NCBI RefSeq assembly: GCF_001423585.1
Contig: NZ_LMOP01000008.1
Location: 1,749,118-1,813,117 of the forward strand
Source: Xanthomonas sp. Leaf148
Lineage (GTDB): Bacteria > Pseudomonadota > Gammaproteobacteria > Xanthomonadales > Xanthomonadaceae
Direction of reading: 5' to 3'
Length of the DNA: 64,000 bases
Part shown: positions 36,823-47,109 of the stretch, in pieces
Position numbering within the stretch: position 1 is the stretch's first letter
How the letters are laid out: each line of letters opens with the position of its first letter
Made by a program: the position numbers and the translations under genes
The notes under the pieces: generated by a model
Databases searched by the model: none
Told to the model about the DNA's origin: nothing
The model's input: only the letters and a program-made list of their open reading frames with translations

Positions 36823-37873
36823 AACGAAACGCCCCAAGGTCTGGGTCAGCCAGCCGCTGTTCGACGACGTTGTCGAACAGCTGAGCGCGCATTTTGCGCT
36901 GACCACCACTGCAGGCGTCACCGCGTATTCGTCGCAGCAGCTGGCCGCGCACCTGGCCGGCGTCGATGGCGCACTGATCACGCTCAACGAGCGCGTGGGC
37001 GCGGTCGAAATCGCATCGGCCCCGCAGCTGCGCGCCATCGCCAATGTCGGTGTGGGCTACAACAATCTGGATATCGACGCGCTGAGCGCGGCCGGCATCC
37101 TGGCCAGCAACACGCCCGACGTGTTGACCGAAACCACTGCCGACCTGGGCTTTGCGTTGTTGATGGCCACCGCGCGCCGTATCACCGAGGCCGAGCGCTG
37201 GTTACGCGACGGGCAATGGGGGCAGTGGTCGTTCAAGACCATGCTCGGTGCCGATATCCACGGCAGCACGCTCGGTATTCTGGGCATGGGCCGGATCGGG
37301 CAGGGCATTGCACGCCGCGGCGCGCACGGCTTCGGCATGCGCGTGCTGTATCACAACCGCAGTCAGTTGCCGGCGCAGACCGAGCAGGACCTCAACGCGC
37401 ACTACGTCGACCTCGACAGCTTGCTGGCGCAGTCCGATCACCTGGTGCTGGTGCTGCCTTACGGCAAGCAGTCGCACCACATCATCGACGCTGCCGCGCT
37501 GGCCAAGATGCGGCCCACCGCCACGCTGGTGAACATCGCGCGCGGCGGCATCGTCGATGAGCTCGCGCTGGCCGATGCGTTGGCCAATGGGCGTCTTGCC
37601 GGTGCCGGCCTGGATGTCTACGAAGGCGAGCCTGCGGTGCGCCCGGAGCTGCTGGCCCTGCACAACGTGGTGCTCACCCCGCATATCGGCAGCGCCAGCC
37701 TGGCCACGCGCCGTGCCATGGTGCAGCTGGCGGTGGACAACCTGATTGCCGCGCTTGGCCATGGCCCCAACGCCGGGCATCCGCCGAGCGCGCTCAATGC
37801 TGATGCGATCGCAGCCGCCAAACGCGGCGGTACGATCGTGGACGCCAGCAAAACCGGCGCGACCAAACGATAG
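36815..37873 (+). CDS. D-isomer specific 2-hydroxyacid dehydrogenase (glyoxylate/hydroxypyruvate reductase-like)
   Basis: A 352-residue NAD(P)-dependent reductase. The nucleotide-binding motif [16 protein letters not shown], the Arg-containing [11 protein letters not shown] and the catalytic His in HIGSAS are typical of GhrB/GyaR-type enzymes; YGVGYNN-type [19 protein letters not shown] lines the active site. The ATG at 36815 overlaps aroC by eight bases. The C-terminal 25 residues after [14 protein letters not shown] are extra compared with the family core. Most likely substrates are glyoxylate or hydroxypyruvate; not certain. Confidence 0.9.
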   Translation: MSETKRPKVWVSQPLFDDVVEQLSAHFALTTTAGVTAYSSQQLAAHLAGVDGALITLNERVGAVEIASAPQLRAIANVGVGYNNLDIDALSAAGILASNTPDVLTETTADLGFALLMATARRITEAERWLRDGQWGQWSFKTMLGADIHGSTLGILGMGRIGQGIARRGAHGFGMRVLYHNRSQLPAQTEQDLNAHYVDLDSLLAQSDHLVLVLPYGKQSHHIIDAAALAKMRPTATLVNIARGGIVDELALADALANGRLAGAGLDVYEGEPAVRPELLALHNVVLTPHIGSASLATRRAMVQLAVDNLIAALGHGPNAGHPPSALNADAIAAAKRGGTIVDASKTGATKR

Positions 37874-37904
37874 GGAACCTCCACAGCCAGCGTTGGAGGT
37901 TCCC
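37873..37904 (+). terminator. Perfect 11-bp hairpin between dehydrogenase gene and asd
   Basis: GGGAACCTCCA and TGGAGGTTCCC begin at the last base of the dehydrogenase stop codon, with a 10-base loop. Very stable, but no T tract follows; likely a 3'-end structure separating the aroC run from asd. Confidence 0.55.
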
Positions 37905-37957
37905 CGAACCCACGCGCAGCGCGTTCCCCTCTTCACTCTTTCGATAAAGACATTCTC

Positions 37958-38983
37958 ATGAGCAACGAAAACCGTCGTTTCAATGTCGCGGTCGTGGGCG
38001 CCACCGGCGCTGTCGGCGAAACCATGCTGAGCATCCTGGCCGAGCGCAACTTTCCGGTCGCCAATTTGTACGCGCTGGCCTCGGCGCGCTCGGCCGGTGG
38101 GCAGGTCGAGTTCAATGGCGGCAAGGTCGACGTGCTGGATCTGGCCGACTTCGACCCGACCGGCGTGGACATCGCGCTGTTCTCCGCAGGCGGTAGCGTG
38201 TCCAAGGAATACGGCCCCAAGTTCGCCGCTGCCGGCGCGGTGGTGATCGATAACTCCTCCGCGTTCCGCTACGACGACGACGTGCCGCTGGTGGTGTCGG
38301 AAGTCAATCCCGAAGCGCTAAACCAGCGCCCGCGCGGCATCATCGCTAACCCCAATTGCTCGACCATGCAGATGCTGGTGGCGCTGGGCCCGATTCACCG
38401 CAAGTACGGCATCGAGCGCATCAACGTGGCGACCTACCAGTCGGTGTCCGGCGGCGGCCGCTCGGCGATGGAAGAGCTGGGCAAGCAGACCAGCGAGCTG
38501 TTGAGCTTCCAGCAAATCGACCCGCAGCGCTTCCCGGTGCAGATCGCTTTCAATCTGATCCCGCACATCGACGACTTCCAGGACAACGGTTACACCAAGG
38601 AAGAGATGAAGCTGGTCTGGGAGACCCGCAAGATCCTGGGTGATGAGAACATCCAGGTGAATCCCACCGCGGTACGCGTGCCGGTGTTTTTCGGCCACTC
38701 CGAAGCGGTCGCCATCGAGACCCGCGAAAAGATCACCGTCGAAGCCGCGCGCGCGCTGCTGGAAGCCTCGCCGGGCGTGGAAGTGGTGGACGAGCACAAG
38801 GCGGGCGGCTACCCGACGCCGGTGACGCATGCCTCGGGCAAGGATGCGGTGTTCGTCGGCCGTATTCGTGAGGACTTATCGCACCCGCGTGGTCTCAATC
38901 TGTGGATCGTCTCCGACAACATCCGCAAGGGCGCCGCACTCAACGCCGTGCAGCTGGCCGAACTGGTCGCACAGGAAGGTTGA
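37958..38983 (+). CDS. asd: Aspartate-semialdehyde dehydrogenase
   Basis: Reduces aspartyl phosphate to aspartate semialdehyde for lysine, diaminopimelate, methionine and threonine. The 341-residue protein has the NADP-binding GATGAVGETML, catalytic Cys134 in ANPNCSTMQ, the SVSGGGRSAMEEL loop and the substrate-binding HPRGLNLW near the end. The start MSNENRRFNV fits the family. Its last codons (LVAQEG and stop) form the first part of a tandem repeat array that continues downstream. Confidence 0.97.
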   Translation: MSNENRRFNVAVVGATGAVGETMLSILAERNFPVANLYALASARSAGGQVEFNGGKVDVLDLADFDPTGVDIALFSAGGSVSKEYGPKFAAAGAVVIDNSSAFRYDDDVPLVVSEVNPEALNQRPRGIIANPNCSTMQMLVALGPIHRKYGIERINVATYQSVSGGGRSAMEELGKQTSELLSFQQIDPQRFPVQIAFNLIPHIDDFQDNGYTKEEMKLVWETRKILGDENIQVNPTAVRVPVFFGHSEAVAIETREKITVEAARALLEASPGVEVVDEHKAGGYPTPVTHASGKDAVFVGRIREDLSHPRGLNLWIVSDNIRKGAALNAVQLAELVAQEG

Positions 38984-38994
38984 TCCATTGCCAT

Positions 38995-39064
38995 GTAGGG
39001 GCGCGCCTGAGCGCGTGGGCTGTCCCCATGACGCGTCCTCGCGCTCAGGTGCGCTCCTACAAGA
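38995..39064 (+). repeat. GTAG-headed REP-like palindrome, array copy 1
   Basis: Starts GTAGGGGCGCGCCTGAGCGC and ends GCGCTCAGGTGCGCTCCTAC, so the arms pair over about 20 bases around a CTGTCCCCATGACGC centre. Arms differ from copies 2 and 3 but pairing is retained. Confidence 0.8.
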
Positions 39065-39218
39065 GCTGGTGGGTTTTGGCCGTCAACGATCTAGCGCGGC
39101 GGTAACGAAGTGTCCTTTGTAGAAGGGCACTTGCATGGGGCATGCATTCCCTGCAACTACCTTCGAAGCAAAGCACTTGACCGGTCTGGTCACACAGGAA
39201 AACCGATCCACCTGCCTT

Positions 39219-39290
39219 GTAGGAGCGCACCTGGGCGCGAGGGCTGTCCCCGTGACGGCTTATCGCGCCCAGGTGCGCTCCTACACGAGC
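39219..39290 (+). repeat. GTAG-headed REP-like palindrome, array copy 2
   Basis: Arms GTAGGAGCGCACCTGGGCGC and GCGCCCAGGTGCGCTCCTAC are perfect complements of 20 bases around a central GAGGGCTGTCCCCGTGACGG-type loop. Confidence 0.85.
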
Positions 39291-39441
39291 CGGTGGTTTT
39301 GGCCGTCAACGATCTAGTGGGTTGGTAACGAAGTGTCCTGCGTAGAGGGGCACTTCTATGGGGCATGCATTCCTTGCAGCTACCTTCGAAGCAATGCACT
39401 TGACCGGTCTGGTCACACAGGAAAACCGATCCACCTGCCGT

Positions 39442-39510
39442 GTAGGAGCGCACCTGGGCGCGAGGGCTGTCCCCGTGACGGCTCATCGCGCCCAGGTGCG
39501 CTCCTACACG
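39442..39510 (+). repeat. GTAG-headed REP-like palindrome, array copy 3
   Basis: Same arms as copy 2, with a single change in the loop (CTCATC for CTTATC). Confidence 0.85.
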
Positions 39511-39612
39511 AGCTGGTGGGTTGAGGCTTTTGACGACCAAGTGTCGGGATAAGAAAGTGCCTGTCGTAAGAAGGCGCTCGCATGTGACATGCATTGGCGG
39601 CGAAGACTGATC

Positions 39613-39660
39613 GCACTGCACTGCACTGCACTGCACTGCACTGCACTGCACTGCACTGCA
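39613..39660. repeat. (GCACT)n pentanucleotide microsatellite
   Basis: Nine and a half uninterrupted GCACT units, ending in GCAGTGC so that the last unit is palindromic. It is 280-320 bases before fimV. A perfect 5-bp array of this length is prone to slippage and is likely polymorphic between isolates. Confidence 0.95.
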
Positions 39661-39976
39661 GTGCGCTTTCGAATGAAGCCCCGGTTGGCCCAGCTCGCAA
39701 AGGTCCGGCCGCGATCGATCTCTGCACAAGCCGATATCGATCAAGGCAGCAGTCGAAGCTGCTGCGCTCTGCGCGCACCCCGCAGCAGCCGCAGCAGGTC
39801 TTCTTCCTTCTTATGTGATGAGCTGATCGGCCTACCGATTCACCGCCCGCAGCTGCGCATCTGCACCGATGTCGCATTGCGGCATCGCAAGCGCGGCGCA
39901 TGCGCGAGACACGAACGACTTTTTCGCTCATTCAGCGGCTATATTGATGTCCATGAAACATAGGGGCAGGGGCGCG

Positions 39977-41947
39977 ATGCGTCCGATACAAGGGATAGGT
40001 GCGTTGCTGCTGATGGCGTGCAGCGGCGCCGCCATGGCGTTGGGCTTGGGCGATATCCGGGTGCTGTCCAAACCCGGGCAACCGTTGGTGGCCGAGATTC
40101 CGGTCATTTCCAACGAGCCGGGCGAGCTCGACAACGCACGTGTGGCGCTGGCATCGGCAACCACCTTTGCGCGCGTCGGTCTGGAGCGGCCGCAGGGTCT
40201 GGTCAGCAGCCTGCAGTTCCAGTTTGCGCAAGACGCGCGCGGGCGTGCGGTGATCCGCGTGACCAGCAGTCAGCCGGTGGACCAGCCTGCGATCAATTTT
40301 TTGATCGAAGTGGAGTGGAGCCAGGGCCGTCTGGTGCGCGAATATGCCGCGTTGGTCGATGCGCCCAACACCGCTGCCGCGATTGCCGAACCGGCCATCG
40401 ACGCGCCGCGTGCCGGCGCCAGCAACACGATTGCACGCGAGCCGGCGGCGGCTCCGGCGGTGGAACGCGCTGACCGGGACGCTGGCGCTGCAGCTGCGCC
40501 AACGCGTGCCGCCGCAACCGCCCCCGCCGCCACGCAGACCGGCGATGCATTGCCGGCTGTGCGCTCGGGCCAGACCTTGTCGGAAATTGCAGCGGGCCTG
40601 GCACGCTCCAGCGGACATTCGCTGGATCAGACCATGCTGGCGTTGCTGCGGACCAATCCGGACGCTTTCGTCAACGGCAACATCAATCGCTTGAAACAGG
40701 GCGCCGTGTTGCGTACGCCGCAAGAGGACGCGCTGGCGCAGGTCGGTGCGGCCGAAGCGGCGGTGATGGTGCGCGAGCAGGCCGCCCAGTGGCGGCAGGC
40801 GCGCTCGGCCATTCCGCAGCCGGCCGATGCCGGTGCCGCTGCTGCAGCGACGCCTGCCCCCGCCGCACCGGCGGCATCCACCGCGGCCGGTGCCGGCGCG
40901 CGGCTCGAAATCGCCCCGGCAGTGGCGAGTCAGACCAACACAGCCGGCGCCACGTCCGGCACCAGTGCCGAAGGCGAGGGCGAGATGGCGGCCAACCAAC
41001 AGTTGCAACAGGCCAAGGAAGACATCGCTACCCGCGATGCGGAATTGCAGGACCTGCGCTCGCGCGTGGCCGATCTGGAAAAGCTCAAGCAGCAACAGCA
41101 AGCCTTGATCGCCATGAAGGACACCGACCTGGCGGCCGCGCAGAAGCGTCTGGCCGACGCGCCGCAGGCCAACCCGCAAGGCGGCGGCTTTCCGCTGTGG
41201 TTGATTGGAGCTCTGGTGTTGATCGTGGCGGCCGTGGTCGCATGGCTGGCGGCGCGTCGCCGCAAACCCTCGCCGCTGCCGCCGTTGCCGCGCCGCCAGT
41301 TCGACTTCGCGCCGCCCCTGGCTCCAGTGGAGACCAACGAGCAGCAGGACGACCCGCAGGCCACCGAGCCCAGCGAGCACGATGTGCTGCATGAAACCGA
41401 ATTCGAACAGGCCAACCTGCGCGAGGACGAGCGCGCCCATGACACGCAAACGCCGCTGTCGGACGTGTTGCGTCGCGAACCGCTGCTGACCGAACCGGTG
41501 GCTGTGGCTCCAGTGATCAACAGCGACGAATGGCGTGCGCTGCGCGCATCCCCGCCGGCGCCGGTGGCGGAGCCCGATGTGACCTATCAGGAACCTGAGG
41601 TTGCTCAGGACTCTGATGTGTCGTCGCCACAGATCGAACCGGAGTACGCCCTTGGCGAGCGCCCATCGGCGCTAGCGGCTGCCTCCGTCCAGGACGGCTT
41701 CGACTTCAATCACATGCTGCAACATCCCGACGATGTCGAGCAGGCCCCGGTTGTCCCGGTGGGGATGCCCAACGCGGTGAGTCATAGGGAATTCGCCTCG
41801 GCCGGGCGCGATCGCCTGGAATTGGCGTTGGCCTACATGGACCTGGGCGACAAGGACACCGCACGCGGTCTGTTGCTCGAAGTCGCTGCCACCGGCGACG
41901 ACGCCACCCGCGCCGAAGCGGCCCAGTTGCTGGAGCGGCTGACGTGA
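39977..41947 (+). CDS. fimV: FimV family polar pilus-assembly/peptidoglycan-binding protein
   Basis: A polar hub protein needed for type IV pilus function and twitching in relatives. From ATG 39977 (AGGGG four to five bases upstream) it has 656 residues: signal peptide (LLMACSGAAMA), FimV N-terminal domain ALGLGDIRVLSKPGQPLVAEIPV, a LysM-like domain (AVRSGQTLSEIAAGLARSSGHSLDQTMLALLRTNPDAFVNGNINRLKQG), a Gln-rich coiled coil, one membrane helix (FPLWLIGALVLIVAAVVAWLAARR), an acidic cytoplasmic region, and the C-terminal TPR motif LELALAYMDLGDKDTARGLL. In-frame ATGs at 39947/39953 are alternatives; a TATATT at 39940-39945 would make those leaderless. It is shorter than Pseudomonas FimV (about 920). 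Confidence 0.92.
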   Translation: MRPIQGIGALLLMACSGAAMALGLGDIRVLSKPGQPLVAEIPVISNEPGELDNARVALASATTFARVGLERPQGLVSSLQFQFAQDARGRAVIRVTSSQPVDQPAINFLIEVEWSQGRLVREYAALVDAPNTAAAIAEPAIDAPRAGASNTIAREPAAAPAVERADRDAGAAAAPTRAAATAPAATQTGDALPAVRSGQTLSEIAAGLARSSGHSLDQTMLALLRTNPDAFVNGNINRLKQGAVLRTPQEDALAQVGAAEAAVMVREQAAQWRQARSAIPQPADAGAAAAATPAPAAPAASTAAGAGARLEIAPAVASQTNTAGATSGTSAEGEGEMAANQQLQQAKEDIATRDAELQDLRSRVADLEKLKQQQQALIAMKDTDLAAAQKRLADAPQANPQGGGFPLWLIGALVLIVAAVVAWLAARRRKPSPLPPLPRRQFDFAPPLAPVETNEQQDDPQATEPSEHDVLHETEFEQANLREDERAHDTQTPLSDVLRREPLLTEPVAVAPVINSDEWRALRASPPAPVAEPDVTYQEPEVAQDSDVSSPQIEPEYALGERPSALAAASVQDGFDFNHMLQHPDDVEQAPVVPVGMPNAVSHREFASAGRDRLELALAYMDLGDKDTARGLLLEVAATGDDATRAEAAQLLERLT

Positions 41948-42327
41948 GTCCGGCCATGGATAGCGTCACGGTGCGCGAGCGGCGGATCGATTACGTGGAG
42001 TTCGCTTCCATCGATCCCGACGCCAGCCGAGCCTTCTTCGAGACCGTGTTCGGCTGGCAGTTTCAGGCCTATGGCCCGGACTACCTGGCCTTCAACGACG
42101 GCCGTCTGGACGGGGGCTTTTATCGCACCACGGTGCCCGCCCCGGCAGAAGGTGGCCCGTTGGTGGTGCTGTATGCCGACGACCTGGCACCGATGCTGGA
42201 GCGCGTGCGCGCGGCAGGCGGCGAGATCGTCAAGCCGGTGTTCGGCTTTCCCGGTGGCAGCCGGTTTCATTTCCGCGAGCCCGGCGGCAGCACGCTGGCG
42301 GTCTGGTCCGAGCGCGCCGCGGCTTGA
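41944..42327 (+). CDS. VOC/glyoxalase-like family protein
   Basis: A 127-residue single-domain vicinal-oxygen-chelate protein: RIDYVEFASIDPDASRAFFETVFGWQFQAYGPDYLAFNDG, then GGPLVVLYADDLAPMLERVRAAGGEIVKPVFGFPGGSRFHFREPGGSTLAVW. The predicted metal-site positions are partly replaced, so catalytic activity is uncertain. A GTG at 41944 overlaps the fimV stop (GTGA) and has GGAG eight bases before it; an ATG four codons on is the alternative. Probably co-translated with fimV. Confidence 0.85.
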   Translation: MSPAMDSVTVRERRIDYVEFASIDPDASRAFFETVFGWQFQAYGPDYLAFNDGRLDGGFYRTTVPAPAEGGPLVVLYADDLAPMLERVRAAGGEIVKPVFGFPGGSRFHFREPGGSTLAVWSERAAA

Positions 42328-42502
42328 CGCCAGCCGTCGACGACGGCGGGTCGCTGGCAAACGCTGTGGGCGAGTGGCCGGGATGTACCATGCACCGGCA
42401 GCATCCGTCGCGCGCTGTCGGCGTCACTGTTCGACTGCGCGCTTAGCGGTTCGCAACATGTGATGCAGACGCCTCACCGATTCAATCAACAGGCAGGTAC
42501 CG

Positions 42503-43276
42503 ATGCGTTACGCGCTGGGCGTGGAGTACGACGGCAGCGAGTTTCAGGGCTGGCAGCAGTTGGGCGAGCACGGTGGGCCGAGTGTGCAGGCCAGCGTGCA
42601 GGCGGCGTTGTCGTCGGTTGCCGACGCGCCGATCCAGGTGGTGTGCGCGGGTCGCACCGATGCCGGCGTCCATGGCGAATGCCAGGTGGTGCATTTCGAC
42701 AGCGACGCGCGGCGCGAACTGCGTGGCTGGATGCTGGGCACCACCGCGCGACTGCCGCCGTCGATCGCGGTGCGCTGGTGTGTGCCGGCCGCCGATGACT
42801 TCCATGCGCGTTTTTCCGCGCGTGCGCGCCGCTATCGCTACCGCCTGCTGAATCGTCAGATCCGTCCGGCGCTGTATCGACAGACGCTGAGCTGGGAGCG
42901 TCGGCCGCTCGATGCCGATGCCATGCATGCCGCCGCGCAGGCGCTGTTGGGCGAAAACGACTTCAGCGCCTTCCGTAGCGTGCAGTGCCAGGCCCTGCAT
43001 GCGCGCCGCAACCTGCAGGCCATCACCGTGCAGCGCATCGGTGAGGTGGTGGAGGTGCAGGTACAGGCCAATGCATTCCTTCATCACATGGTGCGGAATA
43101 TTGTTGGCTCGCTGATTTTGATCGGAACCGGCGAGCAACCGACCGACTGGATCGCGACGTTGCTCGCCGGGCGCGACCGCACGGTTGCCGGGCCAACAGC
43201 GCCGCCACAAGGCCTGGTGTTTATCGGGCCTCTGTATCCTGCAGAGTGGCATCTGCCTGCCGAGGTGACCCAATGA
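42503..43276 (+). CDS. truA: tRNA pseudouridine(38-40) synthase TruA
   Basis: Isomerises uridines 38-40 in the tRNA anticodon arm. 257 residues, typical length; catalytic Asp53 in [18 protein letters not shown], plus [18 protein letters not shown] and the [15 protein letters not shown] motif near the end. Its stop overlaps the trpF start by four bases, the same truA-trpF pairing as in other pseudomonad-like gammaproteobacteria. Confidence 0.97.
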   Translation: MRYALGVEYDGSEFQGWQQLGEHGGPSVQASVQAALSSVADAPIQVVCAGRTDAGVHGECQVVHFDSDARRELRGWMLGTTARLPPSIAVRWCVPAADDFHARFSARARRYRYRLLNRQIRPALYRQTLSWERRPLDADAMHAAAQALLGENDFSAFRSVQCQALHARRNLQAITVQRIGEVVEVQVQANAFLHHMVRNIVGSLILIGTGEQPTDWIATLLAGRDRTVAGPTAPPQGLVFIGPLYPAEWHLPAEVTQ

Positions 43277-43941
43277 ATCGATCGCTGTACCGCACCCGTA
43301 TCAAGTTCTGTGGCATGACCCGCGCCGGAGACATCCGACTGGCCGGGGAGCTGGGTGTGGACGCGGTGGGTTTCATCTTCGCGCACGGCAGCCCGCGCCG
43401 CGTGGCGCCGGCCGAGGCGCGCGCGATGCGCCAGGCCACCGCGCCGATGGTCGATGTAGTGGCCCTGTTCCGCAACAACTCCAAGGAAGAAGTCCGCGAG
43501 GTGGTGCGCACCGTGCGGCCGACCCTGCTGCAGTTCCACGGCGAGGAAGACGACGCGTTCTGCCGCAGCTTCAATCTGCCGTATCTCAAGGCCGTGCCGA
43601 TGGGCAGCGCCGGGGTGAACGGTGAGGATGCCAACGCGCGTACCTTGCAGTTGGCCTTTCCCAATTCGGCCGGTTTCCTGTTCGACAGCCATGCGCCTGG
43701 CGCAGGCGGCGGTACCGGCAAGACCTTCGACTGGTCGCGCCTACCCACCGGGCTGCATCGCCCGTTTCTGCTCGCCGGCGGCATCACGGCCGATAATGTG
43801 TTCGACGCGATCGTGGCGACGTTGCCGTGGGGCGTGGATGTGTCCAGCGGCGTGGAGCTGGCGCCCGGCATCAAGGACGGCCACAAGATGCGCAAGTTCG
43901 TGGAAGAAGTGCGGCGGGCCGATTGCCACGAGATGTCGTAG
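43273..43941 (+). CDS. trpF: Phosphoribosylanthranilate isomerase
   Basis: Third step of tryptophan synthesis from chorismate: PRA to CdRP. A stand-alone TrpF of 222 residues, not fused to TrpC. Catalytic Cys13 is in RIKFCGMTR, and the second acid is the Asp in [19 protein letters not shown] and [11 protein letters not shown] shape the phosphate sites. Translation is coupled to truA (ATGA overlap). The next tryptophan genes, trpB and trpA, follow after the LysR regulator on the same strand. Confidence 0.97.
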   Translation: MNRSLYRTRIKFCGMTRAGDIRLAGELGVDAVGFIFAHGSPRRVAPAEARAMRQATAPMVDVVALFRNNSKEEVREVVRTVRPTLLQFHGEEDDAFCRSFNLPYLKAVPMGSAGVNGEDANARTLQLAFPNSAGFLFDSHAPGAGGGTGKTFDWSRLPTGLHRPFLLAGGITADNVFDAIVATLPWGVDVSSGVELAPGIKDGHKMRKFVEEVRRADCHEMS

Positions 43942-44164
43942 GTTGGGGATTGGTGAGTTGGGATTGGGGATTGGTAAGAGCGGGTTTGCTGCGGTGGTGT
44001 GATTGGTTTTGGACGGCTGCTTGTGGCTCGTGTTTTGTTAATGGCGAGCGGTCGCGCGCAGTCATTCGGTCATTCGCCACCTGGCTGGCTGCTCAGACTC
44101 TTTGATCCCTGCAAATTCCTTGAGCCGCTGCGCTCGTCTTGTAACGCGCGCAGTCGACTTCAGT
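43942..44164. other. Spacer after trpF
   Basis: No gene. Near 43944-43974 there is a GGGATTGG motif repeated three times at short spacing, then unremarkable sequence up to repeat copy D. Confidence 0.5.
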
Positions 44165-44285
44165 GCTGCTGACAAAGCTGCTGCGCTCACCGTCGGCGGG
44201 CGCGGCCGCTGCTCGTTGTGGCATCGAGTACGCATGCCCTACGGTTCCAAGCGTGCCGTCCACACCCATCCCCGCCACTTCTCGT
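44165..44285 (+). repeat. Dispersed convergent-gap repeat, copy D
   Basis: Starts GCTGCTGACAAAGCTGCTGC and continues with GCTCACCGTCGGCGGGCGC, matching the first third of copies A and B; the middle is diverged (GGTTCCAAGCGTGCCGTCCA), and CACACCCATCCCCGCCACTT fits the last third. It lies between the convergent trpF and LysR genes. Confidence 0.65.
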
Positions 44286-44342
44286 TACGGTTTGTCAGCC
44301 GCGCTTGCGCGCTGCTTGGCGAGGCGATTTCGCGATGGAAGC

Positions 44343-45269
44343 TCAGGCTCCTCCCGTGTTCCGCGTCGTTGGCGTGAACTGATCCTTTGCCAATGCCTCG
44401 CCTAACCAGCCGGCAAGGCGTTCGATGCGTGGGTCCGGATTGCGCCTGGCGGCGCACAGCACCCAGCGCCCGCGTGTGGCGGTGAATCCCCACGGTGCCA
44501 ACAGCCGGCCGGCCGCCAGATCGGCAGCAACCAGCGGGTAGGGGGCGATTGCGATGCCCAGGCCGGCGGCGGCAGCTTCCAGCAGATACACCAGATGCTC
44601 GAACTCGGTGCCGAAGCGCAGCGCGTCGGGCGCCACGCCATGCGCCTGTGCCCACTCCGGCCAGGCTTGCGGCCGCGAGCGTGTGTGCAGCAGGCGATGG
44701 TCGCGCAGGGCGCCCGGAGGTTTCCCGTCGATCTGCAATGCGCTTGCCAGCTGCGGACTCAGCACCGGGCCGATCCATTCCACGCCCAGCTCGTGCACCT
44801 GCCATTCGGCGGGCCACGGCGGGGTGTCCAGCAGCAAGGCGGCGTCCAGGCCGTCCAGATCCGGGCCGGGCGGTTGTTCGTTGGCCGACAGGTGCAGGCG
44901 CAGGTCGGGCAGGTCGCGCTGCAGCAGGCCGAGCCGCGGAATCACCCAGCGTGCCAGCAGGCTGCCCGAGCAGCCCAGCACCAGCGGTGCCTCGCTGGCC
45001 GGGCGTCGCAACGCGGCCCAGGTATCGGCGATCAGCGCGAAGCCTTCGCCGGTGGCATCGCGCAGGCGGGCGCCCGCAGTCGTCAGCACCAGGCCGCGGC
45101 CCTGGCGGGCGAACAACGCCGCGCCCAGCGCCTGTTCCAGCGAACGGACGTGGCGGCTGATGGCGCCATGGGTGACGTGCAGTTCCTGCGCGGCGCGGCT
45201 GACGCTTTGCAGGCGAGCGGCGGCCTCGAAGGCGCGCAACGCTGCCAGCGGTGGAAGCACGGTACTCAT
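44343..45269 (-). CDS. LysR-type transcriptional regulator, TrpI-like
   Basis: A 308-residue regulator. The winged helix-turn-helix spans about residues 4-62 ([46 protein letters not shown]), followed by an effector-binding domain. It is divergent from trpB with a 107-bp gap, the same arrangement as trpI/trpBA in Pseudomonas, where TrpI with indoleglycerol phosphate activates trpBA. GcvA-like sequence features are also present, so family placement alone does not settle the ligand; position argues for a TrpI role. Confidence 0.85.
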   Translation of the reverse strand: MSTVLPPLAALRAFEAAARLQSVSRAAQELHVTHGAISRHVRSLEQALGAALFARQGRGLVLTTAGARLRDATGEGFALIADTWAALRRPASEAPLVLGCSGSLLARWVIPRLGLLQRDLPDLRLHLSANEQPPGPDLDGLDAALLLDTPPWPAEWQVHELGVEWIGPVLSPQLASALQIDGKPPGALRDHRLLHTRSRPQAWPEWAQAHGVAPDALRFGTEFEHLVYLLEAAAAGLGIAIAPYPLVAADLAAGRLLAPWGFTATRGRWVLCAARRNPDPRIERLAGWLGEALAKDQFTPTTRNTGGA

Positions 45270-45376
45270 GTGTGAGTCCAGATCACAGGTTGCGGCAATC
45301 TTATCGATTTATCGCATTGCCTGGCTGCGGTAAGGTGGCGGCTTCGCGTATGACCGCATCGCTGCAGAGGATCTCC
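45270..45376. promoter_or_regulatory. Divergent LysR / trpB control region
   Basis: 107-bp gap. It has an AT-rich centre (CTTATCGATTTATCGC) flanked by inverted GCAAT (45295-45299) and ATTGC (45316-45320), a candidate regulator-binding region. Promoter hexamers are not certain. Confidence 0.4.
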
Positions 45377-46590
<1,214 letters not shown>

Positions 46591-46594
<4 letters not shown>

Positions 46595-47109
46595 TCGCAG
46601 CGCAGATGCGCACGCTGGGCGGTGGTGTGTCGCTGCTGTGCATGTCTGCGCTGGCCTGTGCTGCGGCATCTGCCCCCGTGCTGGACCGTAGCGGTGAGGT
46701 ACGTGTTGGCCAGCACTTCAGTGAGCTGGAGCCACGTGCGCGCTGGGCACCGCTCAATGCGGGGCCGCTGGGACATTGCGGCTATGTGGAAGCCGGGCTG
46801 TTACCCAACGGCGTGGCGATGATGGTCGAAGCCGATCGCATCGTCCGTTTCGACGTTACCGACTCCGGCCCGGTGGGTCCGTTCGGTATCCGCGTTGGCG
46901 ACAGCGAAGCGGACGCGCGTGCGCGCCTGCCATCCGGCTACAGCGTCCAACCGCATAAGTACGGCCGCGATGGCGGCAACGCTCTTTATTTGACGTGGCG
47001 CGACCCGCAAGGCGGGTTCGCCGTTCGCTATGAAACCGGAGAAGGCACTGTGACATCGATGTATTGGGGAAGCTGGGACGCCGTGCAACTGGTGGAGGGC
47101 TGCGCATGA
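46591..47109 (+). CDS. Hypothetical exported protein inserted between trpB and trpA
   Basis: A 172-residue protein if the GTG at 46591 is used (overlaps the trpB stop; GAGGG ten bases upstream), or 167 from the ATG at 46606. A signal peptide ([19 protein letters not shown]) precedes a compact mature domain with [50 protein letters not shown], a fold often annotated as a lectin/secreted hypothetical. Its stop overlaps the trpA start (ATGA), so all three genes are translated in chain. Not a recognised tryptophan enzyme. Confidence 0.75.

Larger units (their letters stand above)
38963..39600. repeat. 223-bp tandem repeat array starting inside the asd 3' end
   Basis: Three units. The first starts at CTGGTC in asd (38963), the second at 39186 and the third at 39409, a 223-bp period; the third fades out by about 39600. 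Each unit carries a CTGGTC-CACAGGA block that in unit 1 encodes the asd C-terminus, a GTAG-headed palindrome (38995, 39219, 39442), a GTAACGAAGTGTCC segment, and GGGGCATGCATTCC. Units 2 and 3 are almost identical; unit 1 is diverged. The whole gap 38984-39976 holds no gene. Confidence 0.9.

Noticed and set aside
39110-39552. Small repeated plus-strand frames in the asd-fimV gap
   Set aside because: They duplicate because the DNA is a 223-bp repeat containing palindromes; no ribosome sites.
39589-39963. Open frames through the (GCACT)n tract giving repeated ALHCT/LHCTA proteins
   Set aside because: A pentanucleotide array reads open in several frames by chance; no start signal or flanking coding character.
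44343-45269. Phage or mobile-element boundary near the AT-richer spacers
   Set aside because: No integrase, attachment repeat or transposase near any spacer; composition is only slightly shifted.
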